Positions 25,960-35,157 of a stretch of DNA of 64,000 nt are shown here, in pieces. Numbering within the stretch: the stretch's first letter is position 1; every line of letters begins with the position of its first letter. The notes below the pieces were generated by a model. It saw only the letters and a list, made by a program, of their open reading frames with translations, ran no database searches and was not told the origin of the DNA. The stretch comes from Syntrophobacterales bacterium (lineage in GTDB: Bacteria > Desulfobacterota > Desulfobaccia > Desulfobaccales > 0-14-0-80-60-11), in the NCBI GenBank assembly GCA_023229795.1, contig JALNYP010000013.1, forward strand, positions 1 through 64,000. Direction: 5' to 3'. A program made the translations under genes and the position numbers.

Positions 25960-26196
25960 CTAGCCTTTCTGCTTAAAGGCGTAGCACTTTTTAATCACGT
26001 TGAAGTCCGCCACGCACCAGTAATAGGGCCAGTGTATCTTCATGCACCAGCCGATGATGTCCGCGGGAGGGAAACTGGAGCCTTTGATCACCGGTTTGAG
26101 GAATTCACACTGCCAGCAAATATGATCACTTTCCTTTTCCGGCTCCAGGACCTTATCCAGGAACTGACGAGGCGTTAGCCCTTTTGCTTCAATCAT
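25960..26196 (-). CDS. 78-residue Cys/Trp-rich protein, possible Fe-S subunit
   Basis: MIEAKGLTPRQFLDKVLEPE, then HICWQCEFLKPVI, IIGWCMKIHWPYYWCVADF, KKCYAFKQKG: five cysteines in a C-x2-C ... GxC ... C ... C layout. The pattern recalls, loosely, the small [4Fe-4S] subunits BssB/BssC that accompany glycyl-radical benzylsuccinate synthases, but no such enzyme is in the window. AAGGAG precedes the ATG. Could bind an Fe-S cluster or zinc. Confidence 0.55.
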   Translation of the reverse strand: MIEAKGLTPRQFLDKVLEPEKESDHICWQCEFLKPVIKGSSFPPADIIGWCMKIHWPYYWCVADFNVIKKCYAFKQKG

Positions 26197-26229
26197 GTGC
26201 CACTCCTTTCTTTAGTCACCGGGTCCCGG

Positions 26230-26718
26230 TTACCATTCCCTGACTTCGCCCTTGGCAATCTTTTCCTTATATTCGGCCAAGACCTCCGGAGCCAGATTTT
26301 TCATATCCCAGTTGTAGGGAAACTGGCCGGCAATACCGGCGGAAGGCTTTTGAGGCCGCCAGCCCCTCACCGGTTTGCCCCGAAGGCTGAACTTCACCAT
26401 GTCGGGCACCCCCAGGTAGATGTGCCGGGGCAGGCACTGGAAGGGCCGGGTCCGCCCTTCCATGCCCGAGGGGTAATTGATGTAGCCTTCCAGCGGCTTG
26501 TCGGCATACAGCGGGCTGGTGTCGGGCTTGGTCCCTGCCGGTTGTTCCGTGGGGCCCTCATACATGTGGCCCTGGATCATATGGATATAGTAAACCGCAC
26601 CGCAGTGGGCGCAGTTAATGTTGCCCTTCCAGTTCCAGAAGCAGTAGGGGTCCAGATAATTCACGGTATCGCACGGCTTGCCGTCCACGTCTTTTTTGCA
26701 CCAGATGATATCGCACAT
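26230..26718 (-). CDS. Unknown protein with zinc-ribbon, CoA-transferase operon
   Basis: 162 residues. An N-terminal half with C7, C16, C26 and a CxxC (INCAHCGAVYYIHM); a middle with YPSGMEGRTRPFQCLPRHIY and LGVPDMVKF. AAGGAG 7 nt upstream; 15 nt after the 471-residue transferase. No family recognised. Composition and spacing are the same as its neighbours, so it is a native part of the operon. Confidence 0.6.
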   Translation of the reverse strand: MCDIIWCKKDVDGKPCDTVNYLDPYCFWNWKGNINCAHCGAVYYIHMIQGHMYEGPTEQPAGTKPDTSPLYADKPLEGYINYPSGMEGRTRPFQCLPRHIYLGVPDMVKFSLRGKPVRGWRPQKPSAGIAGQFPYNWDMKNLAPEVLAEYKEKIAKGEVREW

Positions 26719-26733
26719 ATTGGTCTTCTCCTT

Positions 26734-28149
26734 TTAGATCCAGGCCTTGTCGTACCACTCTTTGACCTTGGAAATGGGGTAGCCCAACATCTCGTGGTAG
26801 ATTTTGACGTTGTCGGCCCCCACCGGCCGCCAGATCCAGTACAATCTGCGCGGCGTCTGGGACATCAGCCCGGCGCTGTAGGTCCCCTGAACGAGGACGT
26901 CGCCGAAGAGCGGATCTTCCATCCAGCGCACGGTGCCCCGGGTCCGGTAGTGCTCGGACTCATAGACCTCCCGGTCGTTCATCACCGGTTCGCACAGCAG
27001 GCCTTCGTTCTGCAGGATCCGGACCACTTCGCTCCGGGTCTTATCCTTGGCCCAATCCTCCAACTGGGCGTAGATATCCACCTGGGCCTCGGCCCCCACC
27101 CGGTCTTTATGTTTCATGTAACTGCTGTACATGTCGGGTTTCTTGATCACGTTGCACAGGGCCTTGAAGTCGGCGTCCTGGAAGGCGGAGATCATGGCAT
27201 AGCGGGCATCGAACTTGTCCTGCGGGTTGATGGCATCCGGGAAGTCGGATTTGCCGCACAGGATGATGCCGTGGACGCAGAGCTGAGTATCCCAGTTGCC
27301 CCACCGCTGACGCACGATGCCGAAGCGGCCATACAGCGGTACGGTGTGGCCCAGGCAGCGCGTGGCCGCCTGCACCTGCGAAAACTCGATCATGGTGCCC
27401 AGGCCGGTCTTGGCCCGCCAATGCATGGCCGCCAGGATGCCGAAGGTGATCTGGGTGCCGGAGTACCAGTCGATGCACCAGTTGGAGTGTTTGGTGGCAT
27501 GGCCGCCCATAAACTCGTGCATGCCGGTAACCGAAGCCAGACCCGCGTGAGCCTGACCCAAGATGTCGTAAGAGCCGCCGAAGCACTTGGGGCCATAGCC
27601 GAAACCGCCGCCCCAGACATAGATGAACCGGGGGTTGAGCTCCTGCACATAGCGGTAGCTCTGTTTCCAGCGGTCGAAAGTCCCGGGACGGTAGCACTCG
27701 GTGAGGCCGTCAGACATCTTGATCAGCCGGTAGAAGGCCTCCTTCATCTCCGGGAGATGGTAGTCCATGCTGATGTAGTACTCATTGGGGTTGGCGTTCA
27801 TGAAGCCATAGCCGGTGCCGGTCATGGGCCGGGTGTCGTGCAGGGGGTAGAGGTAACACTCGTTGAACGGCGAGGTGTGCTTCATGGGGTCGCCCATACG
27901 GGGCATTTCCACCTTAATGACCTCGGCGCCCATTTCGGCCAGATTGGCCACGGAGTGAGGCGTAAAGATATACATGGTGGTGCTCAGCCAGCGGACGCCT
28001 TTCAAGGCCTCCGGTTTGCCCATCTCATGGCCCGGCGCGAAGGCGGCCTTACAATAAGCCTCGTAGGGCATCTTCATTTCATCGAGTTCTTGCTTGCTTT
28101 TCGGGCCGGGCAGGTCCTCCAGCCGGCATTCTCTCAGGTCCTTAGCCAT
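26734..28149 (-). CDS. Class III (CaiB/BaiF-type) CoA-transferase subunit B, catalytic
   Basis: 471 residues, longer than ordinary members (380-450). Family blocks: [84 protein letters not shown]. The catalytic Asp expected in YDxxxQA is D195. The start (TAATG) overlaps the previous stop by one base, so it is translated together with the other subunit. The two form a heteromer like BbsEF, which transfers CoA to (R)-benzylsuccinate; the acyl substrate here is unknown. Confidence 0.85.
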   Translation of the reverse strand: MAKDLRECRLEDLPGPKSKQELDEMKMPYEAYCKAAFAPGHEMGKPEALKGVRWLSTTMYIFTPHSVANLAEMGAEVIKVEMPRMGDPMKHTSPFNECYLYPLHDTRPMTGTGYGFMNANPNEYYISMDYHLPEMKEAFYRLIKMSDGLTECYRPGTFDRWKQSYRYVQELNPRFIYVWGGGFGYGPKCFGGSYDILGQAHAGLASVTGMHEFMGGHATKHSNWCIDWYSGTQITFGILAAMHWRAKTGLGTMIEFSQVQAATRCLGHTVPLYGRFGIVRQRWGNWDTQLCVHGIILCGKSDFPDAINPQDKFDARYAMISAFQDADFKALCNVIKKPDMYSSYMKHKDRVGAEAQVDIYAQLEDWAKDKTRSEVVRILQNEGLLCEPVMNDREVYESEHYRTRGTVRWMEDPLFGDVLVQGTYSAGLMSQTPRRLYWIWRPVGADNVKIYHEMLGYPISKVKEWYDKAWI

Positions 28150-29642
28150 TATATAGCCCCCTTTTCCTTGAGTTCATTAACCCGCGTCTGGCCGATACCG
28201 CAGTACCGCTGCATAACCTCATAGGTGTCAAACCCCAGCGGCCGGCCCAGCACTTTAACTCGGTGCGGAGTACGCATTTGGTAGTTGTTGGGGGAAACCG
28301 CGAATAAGACCGTGCCGTAGTGATCGGTATCGATGGTGCAGACCCAGGGACGATATTTGAAGTGAGGGAATTCCGAGACCTCATCGATGAACAGAATCGG
28401 TCCGGCGGCGATTTCGTATTCCATCAACTTCTGTTCGGCTTCGATGCGGTTGATGTCCCTCAGCCAGCGTGTGGTCACGGTGTAGGTCTTGATCAGCATG
28501 GCCAAGGCGTTCCGGGCCCCCATCTCTTTCAAGATGGGATCTTCGTGGATCAGCCGCCCGAATTGCGGGAAATCCCGCTCGATGCACATGCCGATGCGGT
28601 ACCACAGGCGGTCGGTTTGGCCGCCGATCATCATGTAGCCGTCCCGGCAAGGGTTCCACTCGTACTGGTTCAGGTTGGGGTCCCAGGCGCCGGTCCGGGC
28701 CTTGATGCTGCCGTTGAAGCCGTACCAGGAGATGTCGAAGTCCAGGATGTCCATCTGGGTCTCAGCTCCGGACACCTCGCAGAACTGGCCGGTGCCGCCC
28801 AGCACGTCCCGCCAATAAAGGGCCGCCAGCAGGGTATTGGCCCCTTGCTCTCCGGCCACATAGTCGGCGAACCAGACGCCGGACCGGGTGGGGTCGCCGC
28901 CCTTGCCCCGGGGCAACTGGTCCTGGGGAAAACCGGTGTTATGCACGAAGGAGTTGGCGCAGCCTCCGAAGGGCTCCAGGGTCCACTGGCCGTACTTGGA
29001 TACCTTATCCTTATAGGGACCCCAGGTGCCCCGGACCGCCATATTCAGGTAAACCAGGCGGGGAAACAGTTTATTCAGTTGCCGGTAGCCCAGCCCGATG
29101 CTGTCCATGTAGCCGGGAGGCATCTCGTCGATGATGCCGTCCATTTGGCCCGCCAAAGTCTGGTAGATGGCCCGGCCTTCCTCACTTTCTATGTTGAGGG
29201 TGACAGATTTCTGACCCCGCATCTCGTGCAGGAAGTCCAGACCGCACTTTTCCCCGGTGAACTCGTCGGCCAGCATATATTCTTCGCGCCCGAAGGGAGT
29301 CAACTGGCGCAGAGGGTCGCCTTCCGGCGGTTCGATGTTGATGACTTCGGCCCCGGCCTCGCACAGGAGAGCGGCGCAGAACTTGTTGCCCAATCTCCAC
29401 TTGCCGATGCATAAAAATTTCATGCCCTGCAGGGCCTCAGGTTTCCCGAAGGCATACTCATACCTGAGGTTGTCTTCGCACCACTTACCAAAATCCTCCG
29501 CCTTACGTTTGGCGTAGGTGTTGGCCATCACCCATTCCGCATCCGGCGGTGGCGTTACCGGCCACGGCCTGATGTCGGGATTCATCAAATCCATGGTGTC
29601 GGCCCGACTGTTGATTTCGATATTACGCTTTTCTTGCGCCAT
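28149..29642 (-). CDS. Class III CoA-transferase subunit A, probably non-catalytic
   Basis: 497 residues from ATG 29642 (GGGAGGT 6 nt upstream). Family blocks [71 protein letters not shown]. At the position of the catalytic Asp it reads [16 protein letters not shown], with no Asp, suggesting a structural or acyl-binding role beside subunit B. First gene of the operon. Extra N-terminal 50 residues are shared in style with subunit B. Confidence 0.82.
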   Translation of the reverse strand: MAQEKRNIEINSRADTMDLMNPDIRPWPVTPPPDAEWVMANTYAKRKAEDFGKWCEDNLRYEYAFGKPEALQGMKFLCIGKWRLGNKFCAALLCEAGAEVINIEPPEGDPLRQLTPFGREEYMLADEFTGEKCGLDFLHEMRGQKSVTLNIESEEGRAIYQTLAGQMDGIIDEMPPGYMDSIGLGYRQLNKLFPRLVYLNMAVRGTWGPYKDKVSKYGQWTLEPFGGCANSFVHNTGFPQDQLPRGKGGDPTRSGVWFADYVAGEQGANTLLAALYWRDVLGGTGQFCEVSGAETQMDILDFDISWYGFNGSIKARTGAWDPNLNQYEWNPCRDGYMMIGGQTDRLWYRIGMCIERDFPQFGRLIHEDPILKEMGARNALAMLIKTYTVTTRWLRDINRIEAEQKLMEYEIAAGPILFIDEVSEFPHFKYRPWVCTIDTDHYGTVLFAVSPNNYQMRTPHRVKVLGRPLGFDTYEVMQRYCGIGQTRVNELKEKGAI

Positions 29643-29851
29643 GTTTTGACCTCCCATATCTGGCGTCATAGGAGTAGCCTTTCGTTAGAGATCTGAATGA
29701 AATCGAACCACGACTTGAGGGACGTGAAAACCAGGGTTCCTCCTGATGAAATGCATCATTCGGAAGGCACGGAGAAACAAGGCCCCCGCCAAAATTTCGC
29801 CGGCTGGGGGATCTGCCCCTTGATCTCACCTCCTTTCCGGCCCATGATGGA

Positions 29852-29867
29852 TGGCAGGCGTCTTGCG
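29852..29867 (+). promoter_or_regulatory. Sigma-54 promoter-like site, plus strand, no gene downstream
   Basis: TGGCAGGCGTCTTGCG matches the sigma-54 consensus with exact GG-N10-GC. It points away from the CoA-transferase operon, and the next plus-strand gene is beyond 32.9 kb. Could drive an antisense RNA against the regulator, or be chance. Confidence 0.4.
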
Positions 29868-29938
29868 CCAAAAAGTAACGATTGCGGACTGGGCCCCAAG
29901 GCCCCACCTCTGGAACCAAGTCCGCATTTATCCTCTAT

Positions 29939-29954
29939 TTCAAGATTCCTGCCA
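29939..29954 (-). promoter_or_regulatory. Possible sigma-54 promoter of the CoA-transferase operon
   Basis: Minus strand TGGCAGGAATCTTGAA: TGGCA-G-N4-TTG matches, but the -12 element is GA rather than GC. It lies about 300 bp upstream of the ATG at 29642, in a 490-bp intergenic region next to a sigma-54 activator. The remainder of that region (29670-30159) has no gene I can support. Confidence 0.45.
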
Positions 29955-30159
29955 GAAAGCCTCACGGTCGGATCTATAGCTGATTTTGCTATAAAATTAG
30001 ATATTTAGATTATTTTTTTGCTTTGGGTCGAATCAGACCGGAAGGTCGAATTGAAAATGGAGTGTCTGAAATAGGACTCTTAAAAAGGCGCAGGAGTAAA
30101 GAAATGCTGAGAGAGGGGCATAATTCAAGAAGATTGACGTATGTATGAAAAAGGACCCC

Positions 30160-32826
30160 TCAGGGAGAGATAGTTTTTTTCAGGCCATAACGTTGAATTT
30201 TGCTGTAAAGCGTGCTCCGGGTCAATTGCAGTCGCCGGGCGGCCTCGTGTTTGTTCCAGTTGGCTTCCTGAAGCACCTGGAGGATCATGCGGCGCTCATT
30301 CTCTGCCAGGGAGGTGGAATGGGGAGGGGCCAAAACCTCCTTGAGAAAGCGCGGCAAGTGCCTGCGCCTGATGGTTTCGCCCTGGGTGATGATCACCGCA
30401 TGATTGATGGCGTTCTCCAACTGGCGGACATTGCCCGGCCAATCGTAATCCATCAAGGCCTGCAAGGCGTTGGGGGAAATTTTCAGGATATTTTTCTTTT
30501 CTTTGAGATTGCACTTTTTTAAGAAATGCCAGCAAAGTAAAGGGATATCGTCTTTGCGCTCCCTCAAAGGCGGCAGGTGAATGGCGATGACATTAAGCCG
30601 ATAATAGAGGTCATCCCGAAAATTTCCGGTTTCCACGGCCTTTTGGAGGTCCTGGTTTGTGGCGGCCAGCACCCTGACGTTGGCTTCGATCGCCCTTTCA
30701 CCGCCTACCCGCTCAAAATAATGGTCCTGGAGGAATCGCAGCAGCAAGACCTGGGTGGCCGGGGAAATGTCACCGATTTCGTCGAGAAAAAGCGTCCCCC
30801 CGTGAGCCCGTTCGATGCGCCCTTTCTTCTGGCGGATGGCGCCGGTGAAAGAACCCTTTTCATGGCCAAAGAGTTCGCTTTCCAGCAGGGTGGGGGAATA
30901 GGCCGAGCAGTTGGCCACCACGAAGGGGCCTTTGCTGCGGTGGCTATGTTGGTGAATCGCCTGAGCCGCCAGCTCTTTGCCGGTGCCGTTTTCCCCGGTG
31001 ATGAGCACAGTGGCGTCGGAGACGGAGACCAGGTCGATGAGTTCATAAACCTCTTGCATTTTTTGACTCCGGCCGATCAGTCCCCCATGAGAAATCTTGG
31101 TGGCCTGGTGATGGCGGAGTTGGTTGATTTCCGCTTCATGCAGGACCAGGGAACGGACATGCCCCGCAGTCTGGTCCAGGAGGGCCTGGATGAAATGCAA
31201 ATCCCCCTTGGGGTAGTCTAGGGGGCGGCGGGAGCCTACCAGGAAAAGACCGAGGCACTGCCGCTGCACCAGGAGGGGCAGCCCGAACCAGGAGGGGTAG
31301 ATTTCCGAAATAATTTTAAAAAAGGCCGGTGTATGCGGGCCGTTGGCCACACTAAAAATCTGGGGGTCCTGAATCTTACCCAGATAACGAACAAAATCAG
31401 CCACCATGCCGGGCTGTTCCACGATGTGATCTATCCCCGGGGCCAGATGCAGAAACTGGCTGCGGTCGGCATCCATTATGAGGAATAAGGGTTCGGATTC
31501 GGGGAAGATCTCTCCGGTCTTAGTTATTAAGGCCTCGATCAATTCCCGCAGAGAATCCTTGGCGTTCATCTGCCGGGAAATCTCAAAGAGGGTTTCCAAC
31601 TGGTGCTGGGTTTTCTGCAGCTCCCGGGAACGGAAAGCCAGGGCCTCCTCCATTTTGCGCTTGTCGGTAACGTCTCGCTCCAGGCGAACGACGAGATCCA
31701 CGACTCCCTGGTGGTCGAGCAGGGGGTAGGCCGAAATTTGCAGGATGCGCTCCTGCCCCTGGGCATCGGGGTAGACTCGATCGCCAAACGCGGTTTGTTT
31801 CTCTCGAGCCGCCTGGAGTACCGGGCAAGAGATGCCTTCTTCCTTGCAGGGGCTGTGTCGATGGAGCATCACCAGGTAGCACGGTTTTCCCAAGACGGCC
31901 TGGTAATCCAGGCCCACCCGGCCCAGGAACGAGTCGTTCGCCTGGACAATCCGGTAAGTCCGGGGATCAATGACCACCAAATTATCGGTAATGCCGTTGA
32001 TAATTTTTTCCCGGAACTCTTTGGCGGAGCGCAGTTCCTTTTCCACCTGTTTAAGATGGGTGATGTCGGTGGCAATGGCGATGGAGCCCAAAAAAAAACC
32101 GTTAACCATGAGCGGAGCCGCCGCCACCAGGCTTATCAAGGAGGAGCCGTCTTGCCGGCGCAGCGGGAGCTCATAGGAATCCGAAAAACCCTGGCGCCGC
32201 CGTTTCAACTGGGCCTTCCCCAACCGCACCCCATCCGCGGTGATAAAATCAAAGACCGGCCGCCCGATTATCTCTGCGACGCCGCCGTAACCCAACATGC
32301 GAGCCAGAAAGCCATTGGCGAAAGTCAAGTTATCCGCCGCGTCCACGATGAAAATGCCCTCCCGGGCCAGTTCCACAATGGTGCGATATTTCTCTTCCGA
32401 AGTTTTGAGTTTGATCTCCAGACTTTTGCGCTGGGAAATATCACGCCCGTGCTCAATAGCCTGGACCGTGGCGCCATTGTCGTCTTTCACCGGATAGGCG
32501 TGCACTTCGAAAGGCCTCTGGCTGCCGTCCGGCAAGGAAACCAACATCTCCCGCCGCTGCGGCTTTCCAGAGAGAAAAACCTTTTGAATGTGGCAGTCTG
32601 CGCAGACGGAGCTCCGGTGATAAAAGACTTCATAGCAGTGCTGACCGGCCAGTTGCGCCTCGGTGCGTTGATAAAATTGCAGCAGAGCCTGGTTCACTTT
32701 GAGAATGCGATAATCCTGGTCATAGATGGCCAAGGGGTCGGCAAAACTGTCAAAAATCCTCAGAAAGAATTGCTTGGTGGCCGGGGCATCCTTCCCGTCT
32801 GAGTGGGGGTGGAGTTTGGCAGACAT
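30160..32826 (-). CDS. Large PAS/GAF sigma-54-dependent activator
   Basis: 888 residues from ATG 32826 (GAGGT 5 nt upstream; an ORF start at 32880 is less likely). Three PAS domains (about 20-130, 135-260, 270-400), a GAF (about 410-570), AAA+ with GENGTGKELAAQ, LFGHEKGSFTGA (intact GSFTGA) and FLDEIGDI, and a C-terminal Fis-type HTH (EAARRLQLTRSTLYSKI). PAS1 and PAS3 have Cys clusters (SVCADCHIQ; SPCKEEGISCPV). It is upstream of and codirectional with the CoA-transferase operon, probably its activator; the ligand may be the operon's substrate (inference). Confidence 0.9.
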   Translation of the reverse strand: MSAKLHPHSDGKDAPATKQFFLRIFDSFADPLAIYDQDYRILKVNQALLQFYQRTEAQLAGQHCYEVFYHRSSVCADCHIQKVFLSGKPQRREMLVSLPDGSQRPFEVHAYPVKDDNGATVQAIEHGRDISQRKSLEIKLKTSEEKYRTIVELAREGIFIVDAADNLTFANGFLARMLGYGGVAEIIGRPVFDFITADGVRLGKAQLKRRRQGFSDSYELPLRRQDGSSLISLVAAAPLMVNGFFLGSIAIATDITHLKQVEKELRSAKEFREKIINGITDNLVVIDPRTYRIVQANDSFLGRVGLDYQAVLGKPCYLVMLHRHSPCKEEGISCPVLQAAREKQTAFGDRVYPDAQGQERILQISAYPLLDHQGVVDLVVRLERDVTDKRKMEEALAFRSRELQKTQHQLETLFEISRQMNAKDSLRELIEALITKTGEIFPESEPLFLIMDADRSQFLHLAPGIDHIVEQPGMVADFVRYLGKIQDPQIFSVANGPHTPAFFKIISEIYPSWFGLPLLVQRQCLGLFLVGSRRPLDYPKGDLHFIQALLDQTAGHVRSLVLHEAEINQLRHHQATKISHGGLIGRSQKMQEVYELIDLVSVSDATVLITGENGTGKELAAQAIHQHSHRSKGPFVVANCSAYSPTLLESELFGHEKGSFTGAIRQKKGRIERAHGGTLFLDEIGDISPATQVLLLRFLQDHYFERVGGERAIEANVRVLAATNQDLQKAVETGNFRDDLYYRLNVIAIHLPPLRERKDDIPLLCWHFLKKCNLKEKKNILKISPNALQALMDYDWPGNVRQLENAINHAVIITQGETIRRRHLPRFLKEVLAPPHSTSLAENERRMILQVLQEANWNKHEAARRLQLTRSTLYSKIQRYGLKKTISP

Positions 32827-32987
32827 GGTAACCTCAAAACTGTCTAATTTTTGGACGTTAGGGGGTCTGATATTAACCATAGTCCAAATTCCAATAATTT
32901 GTCAAAGATAATCTGACAAGAATTAAGAAAAATTGGCTCCAACTCTGCAATAAATTTTTTACCCTTGATTTCGGATTAAAGTAATTC

Positions 32988-33224
32988 TTGGTGCAAAGCG
33001 AGAGAAAAGGCTATTGGATTCCCGATTCAATTAGCGCAGAGGCATTGGGAAAATGCGGCCAGCAACTGTCCCAGGTCTGCACTTCCGGATGCAAAGGACC
33101 CGGCGCCGGACAAGAGCCGGAGCAGGCTAATGCCGACCTGGAGTCGCTACAGAAGGATCAAAGGGAATTGCAAAGGGAACTCGCATTGGTGGAAGCCAGG
33201 ATTAAGGATTTAGGATCCAAATAG
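32988..33224 (+). CDS. Small protein with C-terminal coiled coil
   Basis: TTG start at 32988, 78 residues. A Cys-containing N-half (CTSGCKGPGAGQEPEQAN) and a heptad helix DLESLQKDQRELQRELALVE. The end resembles the DUF5320-type protein at 8701. No clear ribosome site was identified; upstream region AT-rich. It may be a diverged or degraded relative. Confidence 0.45.
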   Translation: MVQSERKGYWIPDSISAEALGKCGQQLSQVCTSGCKGPGAGQEPEQANADLESLQKDQRELQRELALVEARIKDLGSK

Positions 33225-33280
33225 GAAACTTCCAAATTTTTTTGAAATTAAGAACTAATAGGGAAAGGAGGTGAATCAGC

Positions 33281-33361
33281 TTGTGTACGCCCAGAGAGAC
33301 GCAGCATCCGGAGCCGGTATGTCGTTGTGACTTGTCAGGGTTTGCCGCACGGTTCATTTAG
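33281..33361 (+). CDS. Candidate 26-residue Cys peptide
   Basis: TTG at 33281 preceded by a perfect Shine-Dalgarno (AAAGGAGGTGA, spacing 6-7): MCTPRETQHPEPVCRCDLSG FAARFI, ending TAG. Three cysteines (C2, C14, C16). Too short for the family comparison; reported because the ribosome site is exceptional. Confidence 0.35.
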   Translation: MCTPRETQHPEPVCRCDLSGFAARFI

Positions 33362-33402
33362 GAAAAATCTAACCTCCAGCATTTTTATTCTCCTTTGAAG
33401 GT

Positions 33403-35139
33403 TTATTCTTTAGCGACTGCCGCCATGCGAGAGAGCATCTGCTCCGGGGGCAGGTAATCCACCAGGCGCAGGCTCTGGCATTCGTTCCCGCGGCCGTCCA
33501 GAAAAACCACCGTGGGCACGCCCTTGACCCCGTACTCTCCGAGCAAACGGGTGTGCACGGGGTTCCCTTTCTGGGTCAGGTCAACCTTGAGCATGACAAA
33601 ATCCTGGCCGGCCCGTTTCACCACCTCGGGGTTATGAAAGGTGATCTCATCCAATTCCCGGCAGGGGGAGCACCAGGTGGCGTAAAAATCGATGATCACG
33701 GGCTTGTGGGTTTCTCTGGCCGTCGTCAAGAGCTGATCCGAATACGGTTGCCAGGTTACTCCCGGACCACGTAGGGCCCAGGACCCCACCAGGAAGGTGG
33801 CAACTACCACCCCCAATAGTGCGGCGACGGTCTTGAGCCACTGGAAACTCCGGAATGCCGCAGTGGTGCGGTCTAACCACCCCAGGTGCACGGCCGCAGC
33901 CAAAGCCACCGCGGCCAGCAGGAGCACCGCCACGGATTCCGGCAGCAGCGGCCGGATAAAGTAGGCGGCCATGCCCACCAGGACCCAGCCCATGAGCTTG
34001 CGCACCCAAAGCATCCACTCCCCGGCCCGCGGCAGTTTCTCCAGGCTGCCGGAAAACATGGCCAAGGTGAACAGGGGCAGGCCCAAGCCCAGGCTTAGAG
34101 TAAAAAAGACCAAAAAGCCCAGCAAGGGAGAGCCCATACTGGCCACCCAGGTGAGCAAGCCCAGCACGAAGGGACCGATACAGGGAGCGGCTACCAGCCC
34201 CAGGGTCAATCCCATGAACAAACTGCCGAAATAACCCGCATAAGATTTGGCGGCGGCCTGGGTAAGACCGCTTGGCAGGCGCAGTTCCCAGAACCCGAAG
34301 AGGCTGGTGGCAAAGAAGACCAGGATGGCCGCCACCGCCAGCAACACCACGGGATTTTGCAGCATGGCCCCCATGAGGCCGCCGGTTAAGGCCGCCGCCA
34401 CGCCCAGGATAGAGTTGGTCAGGGCCAGCCCCGCCAGGTAAAAGAGGCCGTGCACTACCAGGCGCCCTTGTCCCTGGCCGCTCTTACCGCCAAAATAAGA
34501 GACGGTGATGGGGAGCAAGGGATAAACGCAAGGCGTCAGGTTGAGGGCCATGCCGCCCGCGAAGATGCCCAGCATGGTCCAAAGCATGCCCCAACCGAAA
34601 AGCAAGCCAGGGGCAAAGGCCTCCGGCGCATAATCGCACAGACCCAAGGGATCACTGGCCACCGGCAGTCCCTGGCTTTGCCATTCCGGGAACCCTAAAG
34701 GATCACGATAGATGTTTTTGTAACCGAGCTTTACGGCCACCCGGGCCGCCGAGTCACTGCGGACTCAGGTCAGGCCCGCTCAGTAAAAGACGATAGGTCG
34801 GTCCTTGTCTGGCCCCAGGAACTTGGCCAGGGCACCCCGGGAGCGCCACCGCGACCAGGTGGTGGGCTCTATGGGAAAGTTCACGGCGCCCTTCATATGG
34901 CCGGTGCGATATTCCCAATCCTGTCTGGTGTCCACTAACAAGAGTTTGCCGGGGTCCTGCCGGTAGCGCTCTGCCAGTTCCTCGGTAGTTATCAGGCGAT
35001 AGCCGCCGCTCCGGGCTTCGGCCTTGACGTCCTCCCAGGTAGCCTCTTGGACGATTATCGGCCGCTGGAGATGCCAAAGGACCCCCAACGTCAGGGCCGC
35101 GGCCACCAGGGCCAACAGTGTGGTTCCCTTGCGTTGCAT
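33403..35139 (-). CDS. Rhodanese-DsbD fusion selenoprotein (two in-frame UGA/Sec)
   Basis: 578 codons with UGA at codons 120 (34782-34780) and 125 (34767-34765). Reading through gives DRPIVFY-U-AGLT-U-VRSDSAARVAVKLGY, with U120 where rhodaneses have the catalytic Cys and U125 where a second Cys often lies. Order: N-terminal membrane anchor (1-23), rhodanese (50-160; VDTRQDWEYRTGHMKGAVNF), DsbD beta membrane domain (NLTPCVYPLLPITVSYFGG; VAAPCIGPFVLGLL), and C-terminal thioredoxin (FYATWCSPCRELD). Both frames are continuous either side of UGA. Hairpins follow each UGA at 18-21 nt (34749-34768 and 34733-34749). Likely delivers electrons across the membrane to sulfur or selenium chemistry in the periplasm. 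Third gene of the arsR operon (18 nt gap). Confidence 0.85.
34733..34768 (-). promoter_or_regulatory. Tandem SECIS-like hairpins in the rhodanese-DsbD mRNA
   Basis: First: stem CUGAGUC/GACUCGG with loop CGCAGU, starting 11 nt after UGA120 (18 nt to the loop). Second: stem CGGCC/GGCCG with loop CGGGU, 21 nt from UGA125 to the loop. Both are within the bacterial SECIS spacing (about 16-37 nt) and have G/U in the loop. The hairpins overlap slightly and cannot both form fully at once. Confidence 0.6.
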
Positions 35140-35157
35140 TTGCCTGCCTCGATGCGG

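Noticed and set aside
26197..28224. 675-residue plus-strand ORF opposite the CoA-transferase genes
   Set aside because: Composition (Gly, Pro, His, Val repeats) and exact overlap with two well-supported minus-strand genes mark it as a GC-rich antisense shadow.
28320..29414. 364-residue plus-strand ORF
   Set aside because: Shadow of the 497-residue CoA-transferase subunit; Gly/Pro/Val-rich antisense.
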